From positions 1-7,970 of the forward strand of contig JAJYRT010000083.1 of NCBI GenBank assembly GCA_021793945.1: a DNA stretch of 7,970 nucleotides, read 5' to 3'. Source of the stretch: Thermoplasmata archaeon (lineage in GTDB: Archaea; Thermoplasmatota; Thermoplasmata; Thermoplasmatales; Thermoplasmataceae). How positions within the stretch are numbered: the first letter of the stretch is position 1; each line of letters begins with the position of its first letter. The position numbers were made by a program, and so were the translations under genes. The notes below the pieces were generated by a model, which saw nothing but the letters and a program-made list of their open reading frames with translations, did not search any database and was not told the DNA's origin. Shown in pieces: positions 1 through 6,552 of this stretch.

Positions 1-234
1 CTGAAGGTGCTTTTCTTCGGGCCAAGCGAGAAATTCATAGCTGAAGCTGAAGGGCAGACAAGGGAACAGGTAAAGCAGCTTGTAGATGGGAAGGCCGTGG
101 ATTCAGCATGTGTTTTCATAGCCGAAAGGAGTGGAGTAAAAGATAAGCTGATCTCGTTCGGTGTTGAACTGATGCCTGCCGGAGAGAGGATAGCACACTA
201 CGTGAACGCAGGCTACCAGGTCATAACTTTCTGA
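1..234 (+). CDS. DsrE-like family protein, C-terminal part (5'-truncated by window)
   Basis: An open frame enters from the left edge (first codon CTG at base 1) and ends at TGA 232-234, giving 77 residues. The sequence begins with a beta-strand-like LKVLFFGPSEKF, has a central VDSACVFIAERSGV stretch with one cysteine, and ends in VELMPAGERIAHYVNAGYQV plus a short tail. This alternation of strand and helix with a terminal hydrophobic strand is what I associate with small DsrE/DsrF-like proteins. These are Rossmann-like proteins of about 110-130 aa that often act in sulfur-relay or sulfur oxidation systems in archaea. The single visible cysteine would be the candidate sulfur carrier, but its equivalence to the DsrE active cysteine cannot be established here. 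The frame is clean and the composition is protein-like, so the gene is real; the family call is from memory of the motif pattern. A T7 run follows the stop. Confidence 0.65.
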   Translation: MKVLFFGPSEKFIAEAEGQTREQVKQLVDGKAVDSACVFIAERSGVKDKLISFGVELMPAGERIAHYVNAGYQVITF

Positions 235-243
235 TCCGGATCC

Positions 244-252
244 ATTTTTTTA
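244..252 (+). terminator. Oligo-T terminator after the DsrE-like gene
   Basis: Ten bases after the TGA of the upstream plus-strand gene there is a run of seven T (245-251), with a second T5 at 262-266. Archaeal RNA polymerase commonly terminates at such non-template T runs without needing a hairpin, and no stem is visible here. The position directly after a stop codon makes it a plausible terminator. It also coincides with the end of the minus-strand open stretch 250-468. Confidence 0.45.
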
Positions 253-468
253 GTTGTTGATATTTTTCAGTATCCCTACGGCAAAAAGGTGAAGAGCAGG
301 AGTATTGTTGCCAGAACACGAATGCCAGTCCAGAATCAGAAGCGATCTCAGTGCGTTTCCACTATAAGATTTCGGGTTGATATATGAAATCAGCTGCAAC
401 CAGTCAGGTGATATGCCACGATATCCTGACTCTATTAGGCCATAGATCGTGTCTATGCCATGAACCTC
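250..468 (-). pseudogene. Short open stretch, probable gene remnant of unknown function
   Basis: On the minus strand 72 codons are open, from a TGA at 471-469 to TAA at 252-250. The inferred peptide contains segments such as GIDTIYGLIESGYRGISPDW and ends in HLFAVGILKNINN. The composition is protein-like, but there is no ATG in frame. Just upstream are a TATA-like TTTATAAAA (476-485), a GGTGA and an ATG (461-459) in another frame, ATG GCA TAG. One extra base after ATG GC would join that ATG to the open stretch. The parsimonious reading is a small gene with a one-base deletion near its start, or the C-terminal piece of a larger gene. I do not recognise the family. A 73-codon open frame could also arise by chance, so confidence is low. 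Confidence 0.3.
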
Positions 469-756
469 TCACCTTTTTATAAAAAAATGAGTGATTTCCT
501 GAAGGCTTCCTATTTGCCTTCTGCGGTATTTGACCAGCAGGATGTGCAATGGACAAAATTAGGTTGCACGTAATAGACGCCGCATCTGGCCTAAAGCTTC
601 TCGATAAGTTTCCCCTGATCCGTAGATGGATTTACGGTTATAGCCGCATGCGTCTGAAAGGCCATGCCGAACGTTTTTGGATCCAGCAGCGTCTCAATTT
701 TTATCATCCTGTTTTCCTGCAGCCTTATCATTCTTCATTCAGTATCGTTTGAAATC
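469..756. other. No recognisable gene; degenerate DNA
   Basis: Both strands were read through this stretch. It should hold the catalytic middle and C-terminal parts of the IS5-type transposase whose N-terminal part lies at 757-1127, but I cannot follow any family motif here. There is only a patchwork of short open pieces in all three minus frames. A plus-strand open frame at 549-752 exists but has no upstream signal or family resemblance. The TATA-like and GGTGA elements at 469-485 belong to the minus-strand stretch to the left. The content is best described as eroded mobile-element DNA. Confidence 0.5.
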
Positions 757-1127
757 CTAACCCCTCCTGCGATTCCTGACTCCCTCGTCCTTCCAAGTCT
801 TTGACAATCTCTCCCGGAAATACCATATTGTCTGCACGGTAATTTCTCCGGAAATCTGGGAAATTTCATGAAGGACATTCGATCCCTGATCTCCCTTTCC
901 ACCTACGGATCGGAGAGGCTGCACCACCGCTGCAGCAGTAATATTTTCACCATAAGCACTGGATCATAGTTCGGCCTTCCACCCTTCTCTGTGTCAGCTC
1001 CATAAAGATATGACAGTATTGGTCCGATGCTTTCAAAGTCAATGCGATCTCATATACTGGTCAAGGGAACACCAGGTGCCTCAATCTCCCTGTACAGTTC
1101 GGATAATCCGGTATGGTAAAGGTTCAT
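757..1127 (-). pseudogene. IS5-family transposase relic, N-terminal part
   Basis: Reading from ATG at 1127-1125 the minus strand encodes MNLYHTGLSELYREIEAPGV and then, through a TGA at 1052-1050, DRIDFESIGPILSYLYG and GGRPNYDPVLMVKILLLQRW. After a TAG at 905-903 come VEREIRDRMSFMKF and, after a frameshift near 832-840, TIWYFRERLSKTWKDEG. The order GRPxYDPVLMxKxLxLQ, then xLSDxxxExxIRDRxSFMxF, then TIWxFRERL is the hallmark N-terminal half of IS5-group DDE transposases. It corresponds to the DNA-binding region and the lead-in to the catalytic domain. Intact members have about 300-350 residues; only about 120 are recognisable here, with two stops and one frameshift. Another stop at 759-757 ends the last readable piece. 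I could not locate terminal inverted repeats or a target duplication. The element cannot transpose. Confidence 0.85.
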
Positions 1128-1195
1128 GGATATTGATCATGAGGCCATGAAAAAGGGTTTCATTGGGGGTTTTTGGAAAAGCTCTCCTCTTGAAA

Positions 1196-2606
1196 TTATC
1201 TTGCTCGTTTTTTGTTTTCGTCTAACTGCTCGAGAACCTTGAATCCCCCATGCATCATAAGGTAATCTATCGTAACTCCGTAGTCTCGTTTGAGCCGTGG
1301 GTTCACAACATATGGCAGGTAGAAAAACATAGTCATGAAGAAGACAAGCAACATAAGAATAATTCCAATTACCAACGCGTTAAATAGGTTAAGGACTGAA
1401 TGGAGATACGCCTCTATGAGCGCTTATACGTAAATAGGAACGGTCGTGACCACATAGAATAGAACGATTTTTTTGCTTCCACGCTCGTAGTCTTCAGCAT
1501 CTTTATACTTATTCTACTAGAAAAATAAATGACTGGGGGTAAAAGAATTGCTATTAATACTGCAGCAGTTTCTTTGTAATCCACATATGATCACAGTGAG
1601 TATCCGAAGAACGTCGTCCATGAGGGGGGTTGCTAAAATACGTCCATGTGTTTTCACCGAATGCGTTCGCATAATCTCCGAATGCACTGATATAGTTGTT
1701 AATGTCTGTCGAGTCCCCCGGCAATCCAACGCTACCAAACAAATTGACGCTTCCACCATTAATCGCCCCGTATATGGAATATGCTGGTGTCGCCAGGAGA
1801 AGATAGTCGTCGAGTACGTACGCAACTTGGAAGTATCCCCAATAAGACTCCTGATTGGCGAATAAAGTGTTAACGTTGTTCGCAACCGAAGTCGGCGAAG
1901 TAGTTCCAAGCAAATCTCCAACCACAGCTCCTGCTATTCCTAGGATCAACCCCCGGCAACATTTAGACCAATTCCTCCCATCAAGAAAAGCGCCCTGGTC
2001 ATGACATCGTCAAAAATTGTTGCTCCGATCAAATCGCCCACTAAAAATTCTTGAATGTTAACGCATTCTGATAATTTGTAAATTTAAGCTCTAACGGAAC
2101 ACTCCAAAATAGGATCTGTGTATATATGGTAGTTTCTGTCTCCATTACATAGGGGTCCGAAGACGCAGTTCCACCGCTGGTTACCGTGGTTGTGGTCACT
2201 ACAGGTTCATTGTTCACTGCATCCTGAACTAAAGTCTTGGCATTTCCATCTGAAATCACAAACACCTTGAAATCAAACTTATGTTCTACTGTGTAAGGCT
2301 CCTGTTGGTGCTTGGAAGAGTATTCACGTTGTGGACATACCAGTTTATGAATGCTGAATCTAGCTTGTATTGGGTAGATTTGCCGCAGACTTGACTTTCG
2401 GCGTCGAGGAAATTCCAGATTGCATTATTTACACAGTATCCATGGTTTATGTTCGCAGTATTCATAGAAATCGTCGGTGAGGCGCCAATTTGCGCCTAAT
2501 TAGAGTTGTTGACAACCGTAGAAAACAATATCGCCCTAATAGTAACTGTAACGGCAATGGAAACCGATACTAATAGCATGTTTTTGAAACGGTTCCTCTT
2601 GATCAT
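1196..2606 (-). pseudogene. Decayed gene for an exported, multi-pass membrane protein
   Basis: The gene can be followed from ATG 2606-2604 to TAA 1198-1196 across eight lesions. The start MIKRNRFKNMLLVSVSIAVT looks like a signal peptide or anchor. After an in-frame TAG (2498-2496) comes an Asn/Ser/Thr-rich outer part with a C-x15-C pair. A frameshift near 2290 leads to FDFKVFVISDGNAKTLVQDA and a Thr/Val-rich strand region, and another near 2050-2095 to VGDLIGATIFDDVMTRALF. A frameshift at the C5 run 1950-1954 leads to the glycine-rich hydrophobic ILGIAGAVVGDLLGTTSP and an Asn/Tyr/Gly-rich stretch. A frameshift at the G6 run 1624-1629 leads to SWTTFFGYSL, TGA (1593-1591) and ETAAVLIAILLPPVIYF. 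A last frameshift near 1520 leads to KKIVLFYVVTTVPIYV, TAA (1426-1424), a further hydrophobic segment and the charged tail KVLEQLDENKKRAR. I do not recognise the family. It was about 460-470 aa when intact. Confidence 0.75.
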
Positions 2607-2640
2607 AAAAAGATACTCACCGTAAATATATAACTTTTTT
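2604..2640 (-). promoter_or_regulatory. TATA box and start of the decayed membrane-protein gene
   Basis: On the minus strand TTATATATTTA lies at 2633-2623, centred about 22 nt upstream of ATG 2606. That spacing fits a leaderless or nearly leaderless archaeal transcript. A GGTGAG at 2622-2617 between box and ATG could act as a ribosome binding site if the transcript starts earlier. A second A/T-rich box (TTAAATATATAATG, about 2718-2705) lies further up and would suit an alternative start at ATG 2672 in the same frame. I prefer 2606 because it puts a short basic segment directly before the hydrophobic core. Confidence 0.5.
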
Positions 2641-2767
2641 CCACGCTTAAATGGCCCTGTTCCAGAAGTCATTTTGTGAATCAAAAATTCGCAACTCAAC
2701 TTTCACATTATATATTTAACGAACCTTCAAAGTTCATTTTGTATGACTCTGTACAACTGCTGGACAC

Positions 2768-3625
2768 TCAGCCCGCATGATGGGTAATGATAGGATGCCA
2801 ACATAGTCCGATCGATCGAAGGTTTACAGGCACTATATCAGAAATATTCAAAACATGCAATGCCAGGAATTGTGTAGCAGGGTGATTTTCCAGTTCCGTA
2901 ATCACGCTTGTGATATTAGCTGACGCATTTTGTATGTTATCCGTGATTGCATTGGTGGTGTCATGTGAGAGCCATAACATTATGGTGCTTCCCGAGGTGT
3001 TTTTTAGTACCGATGGAGGATAGAAGTCACCAATATGGAGATACATGCCTCCTATGAGGATGAAGGGTATCCCCTGCGAAGAGTCGTATCTGGAGAACAG
3101 AGCCTGATCCATGGAGTTAAGTGACTGGTACGGCTGCCAGTTCCCGTTCGAGATCTCGTAACCGGAGAACGCCACGGTCGATGAGGAATATGAAGCATTG
3201 GCGAAACTCAATCCGGGAGTATCCGGATAAGAATCGGTTGCGTTGGAGTATATGTAGCTGAGGCCGGACCATGATCCGCCGGATGATTCAAGGGACGAGT
3301 ATATGGACCAAGACATCTCTGCGCAATGGGAGCATGCCATGGAACCGATGTATAGGACGGTGATCTTCCCTTCCAGTCGGTCCGGTGATGAGGCAACCTT
3401 TGAGAAACCTGCAACTGAACTGGGATAAGTATATTGTGCACCGCCACCAGGTAATCCTCCGGGAGAGAGGTATATCTCATAAAGTGCAACGGACAAAATA
3501 ATGACGGCAACTAGTATCACCGCAATAGCAGGCATAATTTGCCTCTTTTGCCTTCTTGCTGATGCGATGGCTCTCGTCATTGCGATTTGCTTCTTCCTTC
3601 TATTGCGGCTGGTGTTCCTGGACAT
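2768..3625 (-). CDS. Membrane-anchored DUF929 thioredoxin-like protein (CSHC motif)
   Basis: The 285-residue product has a very basic N-terminus (residues 1-29, rich in Arg/Lys), one transmembrane segment at about 31-53 (IMPAIAVILVAVIILSVALY), then an outer domain. The domain opens with GKITVLYIGSMACSHCAEMSW, with C98-S-H-C101 after a hydrophobic strand as in thioredoxin folds. It continues with SGLSYIYSNATDSYPDTPG and an IPF motif (P187) where a cis-proline is expected, followed by ILIGGMYL. This order matches archaeal DUF929 proteins, which in my recollection carry a CxxC (often CPYC-like) in the same place. A role as an extracytoplasmic thiol/disulfide oxidoreductase is inferred from the fold and motif; no DUF929 activity is known to me. 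Six N-X-S/T sequons sit in the outer part. The start at 3625 is supported by AGGTGG about 10 nt upstream. It lies 72 nt after the 232-aa gene, probably in the same transcript. It is intact, unlike its downstream neighbour. Confidence 0.85.
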   Translation of the reverse strand: MSRNTSRNRRKKQIAMTRAIASARRQKRQIMPAIAVILVAVIILSVALYEIYLSPGGLPGGGAQYTYPSSVAGFSKVASSPDRLEGKITVLYIGSMACSHCAEMSWSIYSSLESSGGSWSGLSYIYSNATDSYPDTPGLSFANASYSSSTVAFSGYEISNGNWQPYQSLNSMDQALFSRYDSSQGIPFILIGGMYLHIGDFYPPSVLKNTSGSTIMLWLSHDTTNAITDNIQNASANITSVITELENHPATQFLALHVLNISDIVPVNLRSIGLCWHPIITHHAG

Positions 3626-3682
3626 TGCAGTTTACCACCTGTTCGTCGCTCCTTGGAGTCGACGTTATCCTTCGTATATGGT

Positions 3683-3701
3683 GTGACCCTTCAGAGGTCA
3701 C
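3683..3701. repeat. Inverted repeat overlapping the stop of the 232-aa gene
   Basis: GTGACC at 3683-3688 and GGTCAC at 3696-3701 form a perfect 6-bp stem with a 7-base loop, spanning the TGA (3700-3698) of the upstream minus-strand gene. In RNA it would form a hairpin between the 232-aa gene and the DUF929 gene. It could modulate read-through or message stability. No T run follows on the minus strand, so it does not look like a full terminator. A stem this short may be chance. Confidence 0.25.
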
Positions 3702-4396
3702 CCGCTGACGAATGGGACCTGGAAGGTATGAGACAGCCACTGTGTTGTACCGGTGAGATAGTACGGGCCAAATTCCACAACGGGAGCAACCTCCAGCGAG
3801 TAGGTCACGTTGTAACTAGGGACAAGTACTCCGTTAAATGCTTTGACAAGCGTCGCGTTTGTACCGAATGGGGTTTTTGCTATAAAATAAATATAATACT
3901 CAGCAACGGACCTATTGTCCACCAACGTTCCTGTAACCGGTTTAATGTTTACGGTATTGTAATCAATTGTGCCATTGGATTCTATCGTTACAGTTACATT
4001 GAGTGCAAATACCTGCAGCATGAATGTTCCGAAGTATGGGAAAGCAATGGATTGGGCGACTCTTGTCATATATATGGTAAAAGCATTGCCATTTCCGGGT
4101 GGAAATGTTAGAGGGAAAAACACAGAAAAGCTAAAACCGAATGAAGCACTGCTTCCACCTAGTGAGAAATTTCTGAAGAACAGCGTGGAAGGAGAACTGG
4201 TATAATACGTACCAGTCGTGGAAGGAGTAAGGTGATAATACGTAACATTGACAGTGGCGATATTAACGGCAAAAGCACTGCTTGTCGTTTTGAGATTTAG
4301 GTGAGGTTCGTCCGAGTAGCTGACCAATGTGTACTCTCCTAGGCTCAGTAAAAGTGCAGCCAGTATAATGGCAAATATCGCCTTTCTGCTGATCAT
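3698..4396 (-). CDS. Membrane-anchored secreted protein, unknown family, 232 aa
   Basis: From ATG 4396-4394 the product starts MISRKAIFAIILAALLLSLG. A short basic head is followed by a hydrophobic core at about 5-22, then a polar outer domain, so it is a signal peptide or N-terminal anchor. The remainder is rich in Ser, Thr, Asn, Phe and Tyr and carries at least six N-X-S/T sequons (for example NVTYYH, NFSLGG, NRSVAE, NATLVK, NVTYSL). It contains no cysteine and no second membrane segment, and predicts as mostly beta strand. The start is supported by GGAGGG 6-11 bases upstream; an open extension to 4480 lacks such a site and would bury the signal peptide, so it is rejected. The gene begins 40 nt after the 609-codon gene and is followed 72 nt later by the DUF929 gene, suggesting an operon of exported proteins. 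I do not recognise the family. A surface or accessory subunit is an inference from context only. Confidence 0.75.
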   Translation of the reverse strand: MISRKAIFAIILAALLLSLGEYTLVSYSDEPHLNLKTTSSAFAVNIATVNVTYYHLTPSTTGTYYTSSPSTLFFRNFSLGGSSASFGFSFSVFFPLTFPPGNGNAFTIYMTRVAQSIAFPYFGTFMLQVFALNVTVTIESNGTIDYNTVNIKPVTGTLVDNRSVAEYYIYFIAKTPFGTNATLVKAFNGVLVPSYNVTYSLEVAPVVEFGPYYLTGTTQWLSHTFQVPFVSG

Positions 4397-4436
4397 ACAG
4401 ATCCCTCCATTCTTATGCAGGCAATTGGGACTCCAA

Positions 4437-6266
4437 TCATGCATCTCCCGCCATTGTATAGTACATGGTGTTTGATCCATAATACACGTTGGTATCCGGT
4501 GAGCCGACTATCACGTAATTTGTAGTGTAGCTCAGTGTTCCAAGGTAACCGGGCGAGGAATACGTGCCGCCAATGTCTGAAGAATAGGGGACATTATAGT
4601 AAGAGCTAAGATTGACATTGAAAATATACGACGCTTGGAAATTAATATCAAACAAGCCGTACCTTACACCCAGCGTGTTGTATGCAAGATCACAGTAAGA
4701 TCCACCAACCCTGCCACAGAGGTATGGATCAGATGTTTGGGATCCTGCGCTCACGTTATACGAAAAGTAATCATTCGCACTAGTATCTTTAGTCAAAGTG
4801 AACGTTGTCCCCGATGATGCGGCTTCTATTAGAGCAAGTACACCTATTGCAATGGAGACGCTGCCAAGCAAAGGTGCAGCCGGCGGTGCCAAAGCGGCGA
4901 AGGCAATCACAACGGAAAGTGCGCTGAGGGATTCGGAATAGACACCTGCTTCACTATTCTGGTAATTCTGGAAGTATCCTGTTACCGAGTTTTGATCGTA
5001 AACCTGGAAATTGGGATTCGCCAGGTTGGAATTGTTTCCGCTGTAAAAGCTGACCACCTGGCTCACGCTATTAACACCGTACGTTGATGAACTGGAAGGT
5101 ACGAATACGGTGTTCAGTGCTGTACCATCACCATTTCCGAACTGAACAACGGGAGTACGAAGGCCCACGCCGTTGACAATGTATCCAACGGGGTTTCCAC
5201 TGGAATCATATATCTCGCCAGATCTGCCGACAGCAGTAAAATTGATATTTACAGACGATGAATATGAACCGCCGTAGGAATTGCTTGCGTACACCTTCAC
5301 TGCGTCCCAGTAATACACCGTTCCCGTGTTCCCATACCAAGTGAACGTCAAGTTCCCTGTTGAGCTTCCGTCATATACTGAGGTCAATTGGTGCCAGCTT
5401 CCATCAACGTCAGATTGTCCATACAGATAAAATGACACGGCACCGGAACCTATACTTGGTTCCCTGGCAGTAACGGTTATGGATGGTTGCACAGCCAGAT
5501 CGTTTGAAACAACAGAATTGGAAAAAAGTATTGGAGTACCTGGCGGAGTTCCGCCGCTTCCTCCTCCACCTCCGCCACCGCCCCCTCCGCAGGGACCACC
5601 AATACAGGAAAGTGGTATAGGATCCGTGATTCCGTAGGATGGGTTATTTACAGAGGGGGTTATTGTGGGATCAATTGAATATGTTGCATTGGACGGTAGA
5701 GTCACTGGACCGAATGGGACTGAAATGATATCCTTTGACTGTGTGCTTTCCATTATGCCACCAGCATACAGTGACATATCGTTCTGCCATGAAACCGTGG
5801 CATACTGGTCACCGAAGCCCCAGCTATTGCCAGGGATCGCATTGATGGAACTGATTGATGCAGGGAAACTGTAAGAGCCCGTGCTGGTGCCATAGGTATA
5901 CGCATGGCTCTGATGATTGGTACTCATATCATACACTGCAAAATACACAGCAGTTGTATTGAGAAGATTTTGCACTGCCATATTAGCGTCCACTGAACCG
6001 GACGAGAAGGAAAATATCTCCGCAACCTGCACCTGGCTGTTACGCAACACCATAATCGCGGAATTCTGGTAGGTATCATTAACAATATACATAGAAACGA
6101 CATGCATAGCCTCCGGCAGTTCGGAGGAACCATTTACCATGAATATTTCCCAGTTCACGCCATACGACTGCCCGTCCATGGTGATCACCGTATTCGATCC
6201 GGTCATGGAGATTGTGATGCCGTCATACGTATACGTCACGGTTGGATCATGCACACCCGGTATCAC
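4437..6266 (-). CDS. Large secreted/surface protein with poly-Gly linker and hydrophobic hairpin
   Basis: The 609-codon frame (counted from GTG 6266-6264) ends at TGA 4439-4437. Residues 1-220 are a Ser/Thr/Asn/Tyr-rich beta domain. A CIGGPC pair (C221, C226) precedes ten consecutive glycines (227-236) and SGGTPPGTP, a flexible linker. Residues about 240-345 look like an Ig/FN3-type sandwich (SITVTAREPS, LTFTWYGNTGTVYYWDAVKV). After another polar domain, residues 450-480 form two hydrophobic segments split by APPAAP, reading VVIAFAALAPPAAPLLGSVS and then IAIGVLALIEAA. A second Cys pair follows (C517-x7-C525), then an aromatic-rich tail without a C-terminal anchor. At least nine N-X-S/T sequons are present. 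The only four cysteines form the two close pairs, suggesting disulfides. The frame start is not the true start: a signal peptide lies just upstream in another frame across a G9 run. The family is not recognised. An S-layer-associated protein, a surface adhesin or a membrane-active secreted protein would all fit. Confidence 0.75.
   Translation of the reverse strand: MIPGVHDPTVTYTYDGITISMTGSNTVITMDGQSYGVNWEIFMVNGSSELPEAMHVVSMYIVNDTYQNSAIMVLRNSQVQVAEIFSFSSGSVDANMAVQNLLNTTAVYFAVYDMSTNHQSHAYTYGTSTGSYSFPASISSINAIPGNSWGFGDQYATVSWQNDMSLYAGGIMESTQSKDIISVPFGPVTLPSNATYSIDPTITPSVNNPSYGITDPIPLSCIGGPCGGGGGGGGGGSGGTPPGTPILFSNSVVSNDLAVQPSITVTAREPSIGSGAVSFYLYGQSDVDGSWHQLTSVYDGSSTGNLTFTWYGNTGTVYYWDAVKVYASNSYGGSYSSSVNINFTAVGRSGEIYDSSGNPVGYIVNGVGLRTPVVQFGNGDGTALNTVFVPSSSSTYGVNSVSQVVSFYSGNNSNLANPNFQVYDQNSVTGYFQNYQNSEAGVYSESLSALSVVIAFAALAPPAAPLLGSVSIAIGVLALIEAASSGTTFTLTKDTSANDYFSYNVSAGSQTSDPYLCGRVGGSYCDLAYNTLGVRYGLFDINFQASYIFNVNLSSYYNVPYSSDIGGTYSSPGYLGTLSYTTNYVIVGSPDTNVYYGSNTMYYTMAGDA
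5559..5588 (-). repeat. GGN codon run encoding ten glycines
   Basis: Ten consecutive GGN codons on the minus strand encode an uninterrupted glycine run (residues 227-236 of the large surface protein), immediately after a Cys pair. The third codon positions vary (GGA, GGG, GGC, GGT), so it is not a perfect nucleotide repeat and should be less slippage-prone than a homopolymer. It serves as a flexible linker between the N-terminal domain and the Ig-like domain. Confidence 0.9.
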
Positions 6267-6274
6267 CCCCCCCC
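6266..6274 (-). repeat. G9 homopolymer at the signal peptide/mature junction
   Basis: Nine consecutive C on the plus strand (G9 on the coding strand) lie exactly where the signal-peptide frame must join the 609-codon frame. With eight G the two frames fuse as SGVGGVIPGVHDPTVTYTYD. With nine, as here, the signal peptide runs out of frame into a TGA a few codons later. Homopolymers of this length are mutation-prone by slippage and also a classic place for sequencing error. Confidence 0.9.
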
Positions 6275-6359
6275 ACGCCTGAGGTGGCTACGATGAAGGA
6301 AACCAAAATGGATAGAAACGTTTCTGTCGCCTTCCTGTCGAAACGCCTGGATAAGACAT
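6267..6359 (-). pseudogene. Out-of-frame N-terminus and signal peptide of the large surface protein
   Basis: Between 6357 and the G9 run, one minus-strand frame encodes VLSRRFDRKATETFLSILVS followed by FIVATSGV. This is a basic head, a hydrophobic core and a small-residue end, a convincing signal peptide. That frame has no ATG, GTG or suitable TTG before its upstream TGA. The best start, ATG 6359-6357, is preceded by AGGT and lies about 36 nt from a TATA box centre, but it is in the 609-codon frame. Read straight, that ATG gives only 23 codons (MSYPGVSTGRR...) before TAG 6290-6288. Restoring a full protein needs one indel within the first codons (for example one base added after ATG) and loss of one G in the tract. 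As written the gene is therefore off, or there are two sequence errors. Confidence 0.6.
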
Positions 6360-6387
6360 TTCAACCTAATAATAATTACATTATATT

Positions 6388-6404
6388 GCTATTTAAATTT
6401 TATG
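6388..6404 (-). promoter_or_regulatory. TATA-like promoter of the exported-protein gene cluster
   Basis: AAATTTAAAT (6400-6391) reads on the minus strand as a TTTAAAT-type archaeal TATA box, centred about 36 nt upstream of ATG 6359. Transcription would start near 6369, giving a leader of roughly 10 nt with AGGT just before the ATG. No comparable box is seen before the 232-aa or DUF929 genes, so this is the best candidate promoter for all three. Confidence 0.5.
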
Positions 6405-6526
6405 GTCAACCCGGTCGAATTAAGCCACAAATATGGGACATTAACGTTTGGATGGGATGCTGGCATGTGCCCGGAATTTTCTGCGCCCAAATGAGGAATA
6501 ACTGCGCCGGAGTTGGGCAAGAATCT
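6401..6526. other. Spacer between the ISL3 left end and the surface-protein promoter
   Basis: No gene is visible on either strand. The stretch is bounded by the ISL3 terminal repeat on its right and the TATA box of the exported-protein cluster on its left. The dead element therefore sits immediately upstream of that promoter. I saw no tRNA-like fold or repeat in it. Confidence 0.5.
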
Positions 6527-6552
6527 TTGGGTCATCGGACATTCGTGTGGGT

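Noticed and set aside
549..752. A 67-codon plus-strand open frame
   Set aside because: It sits in degenerate IS-derived DNA with no start signal and no recognisable motif.
3587..4111. A 174-codon open frame on the plus strand
   Set aside because: It lies opposite the 232-aa and DUF929 genes, has no promoter or ribosome site and no protein-like domain order; it is an antisense shadow.
4424..4437. ATTGG-GACT-CCAAT inverted repeat between the 609-codon and 232-aa genes
   Set aside because: Five-bp arms are too short to separate from chance, and no T run follows on the minus strand.
4397..4480. A 28-codon N-terminal extension of the 232-aa protein
   Set aside because: It overlaps the end of the 609-codon gene, lacks a ribosome site and would put a polar stretch before the signal peptide; ATG 4396 has GGAGGG upstream.
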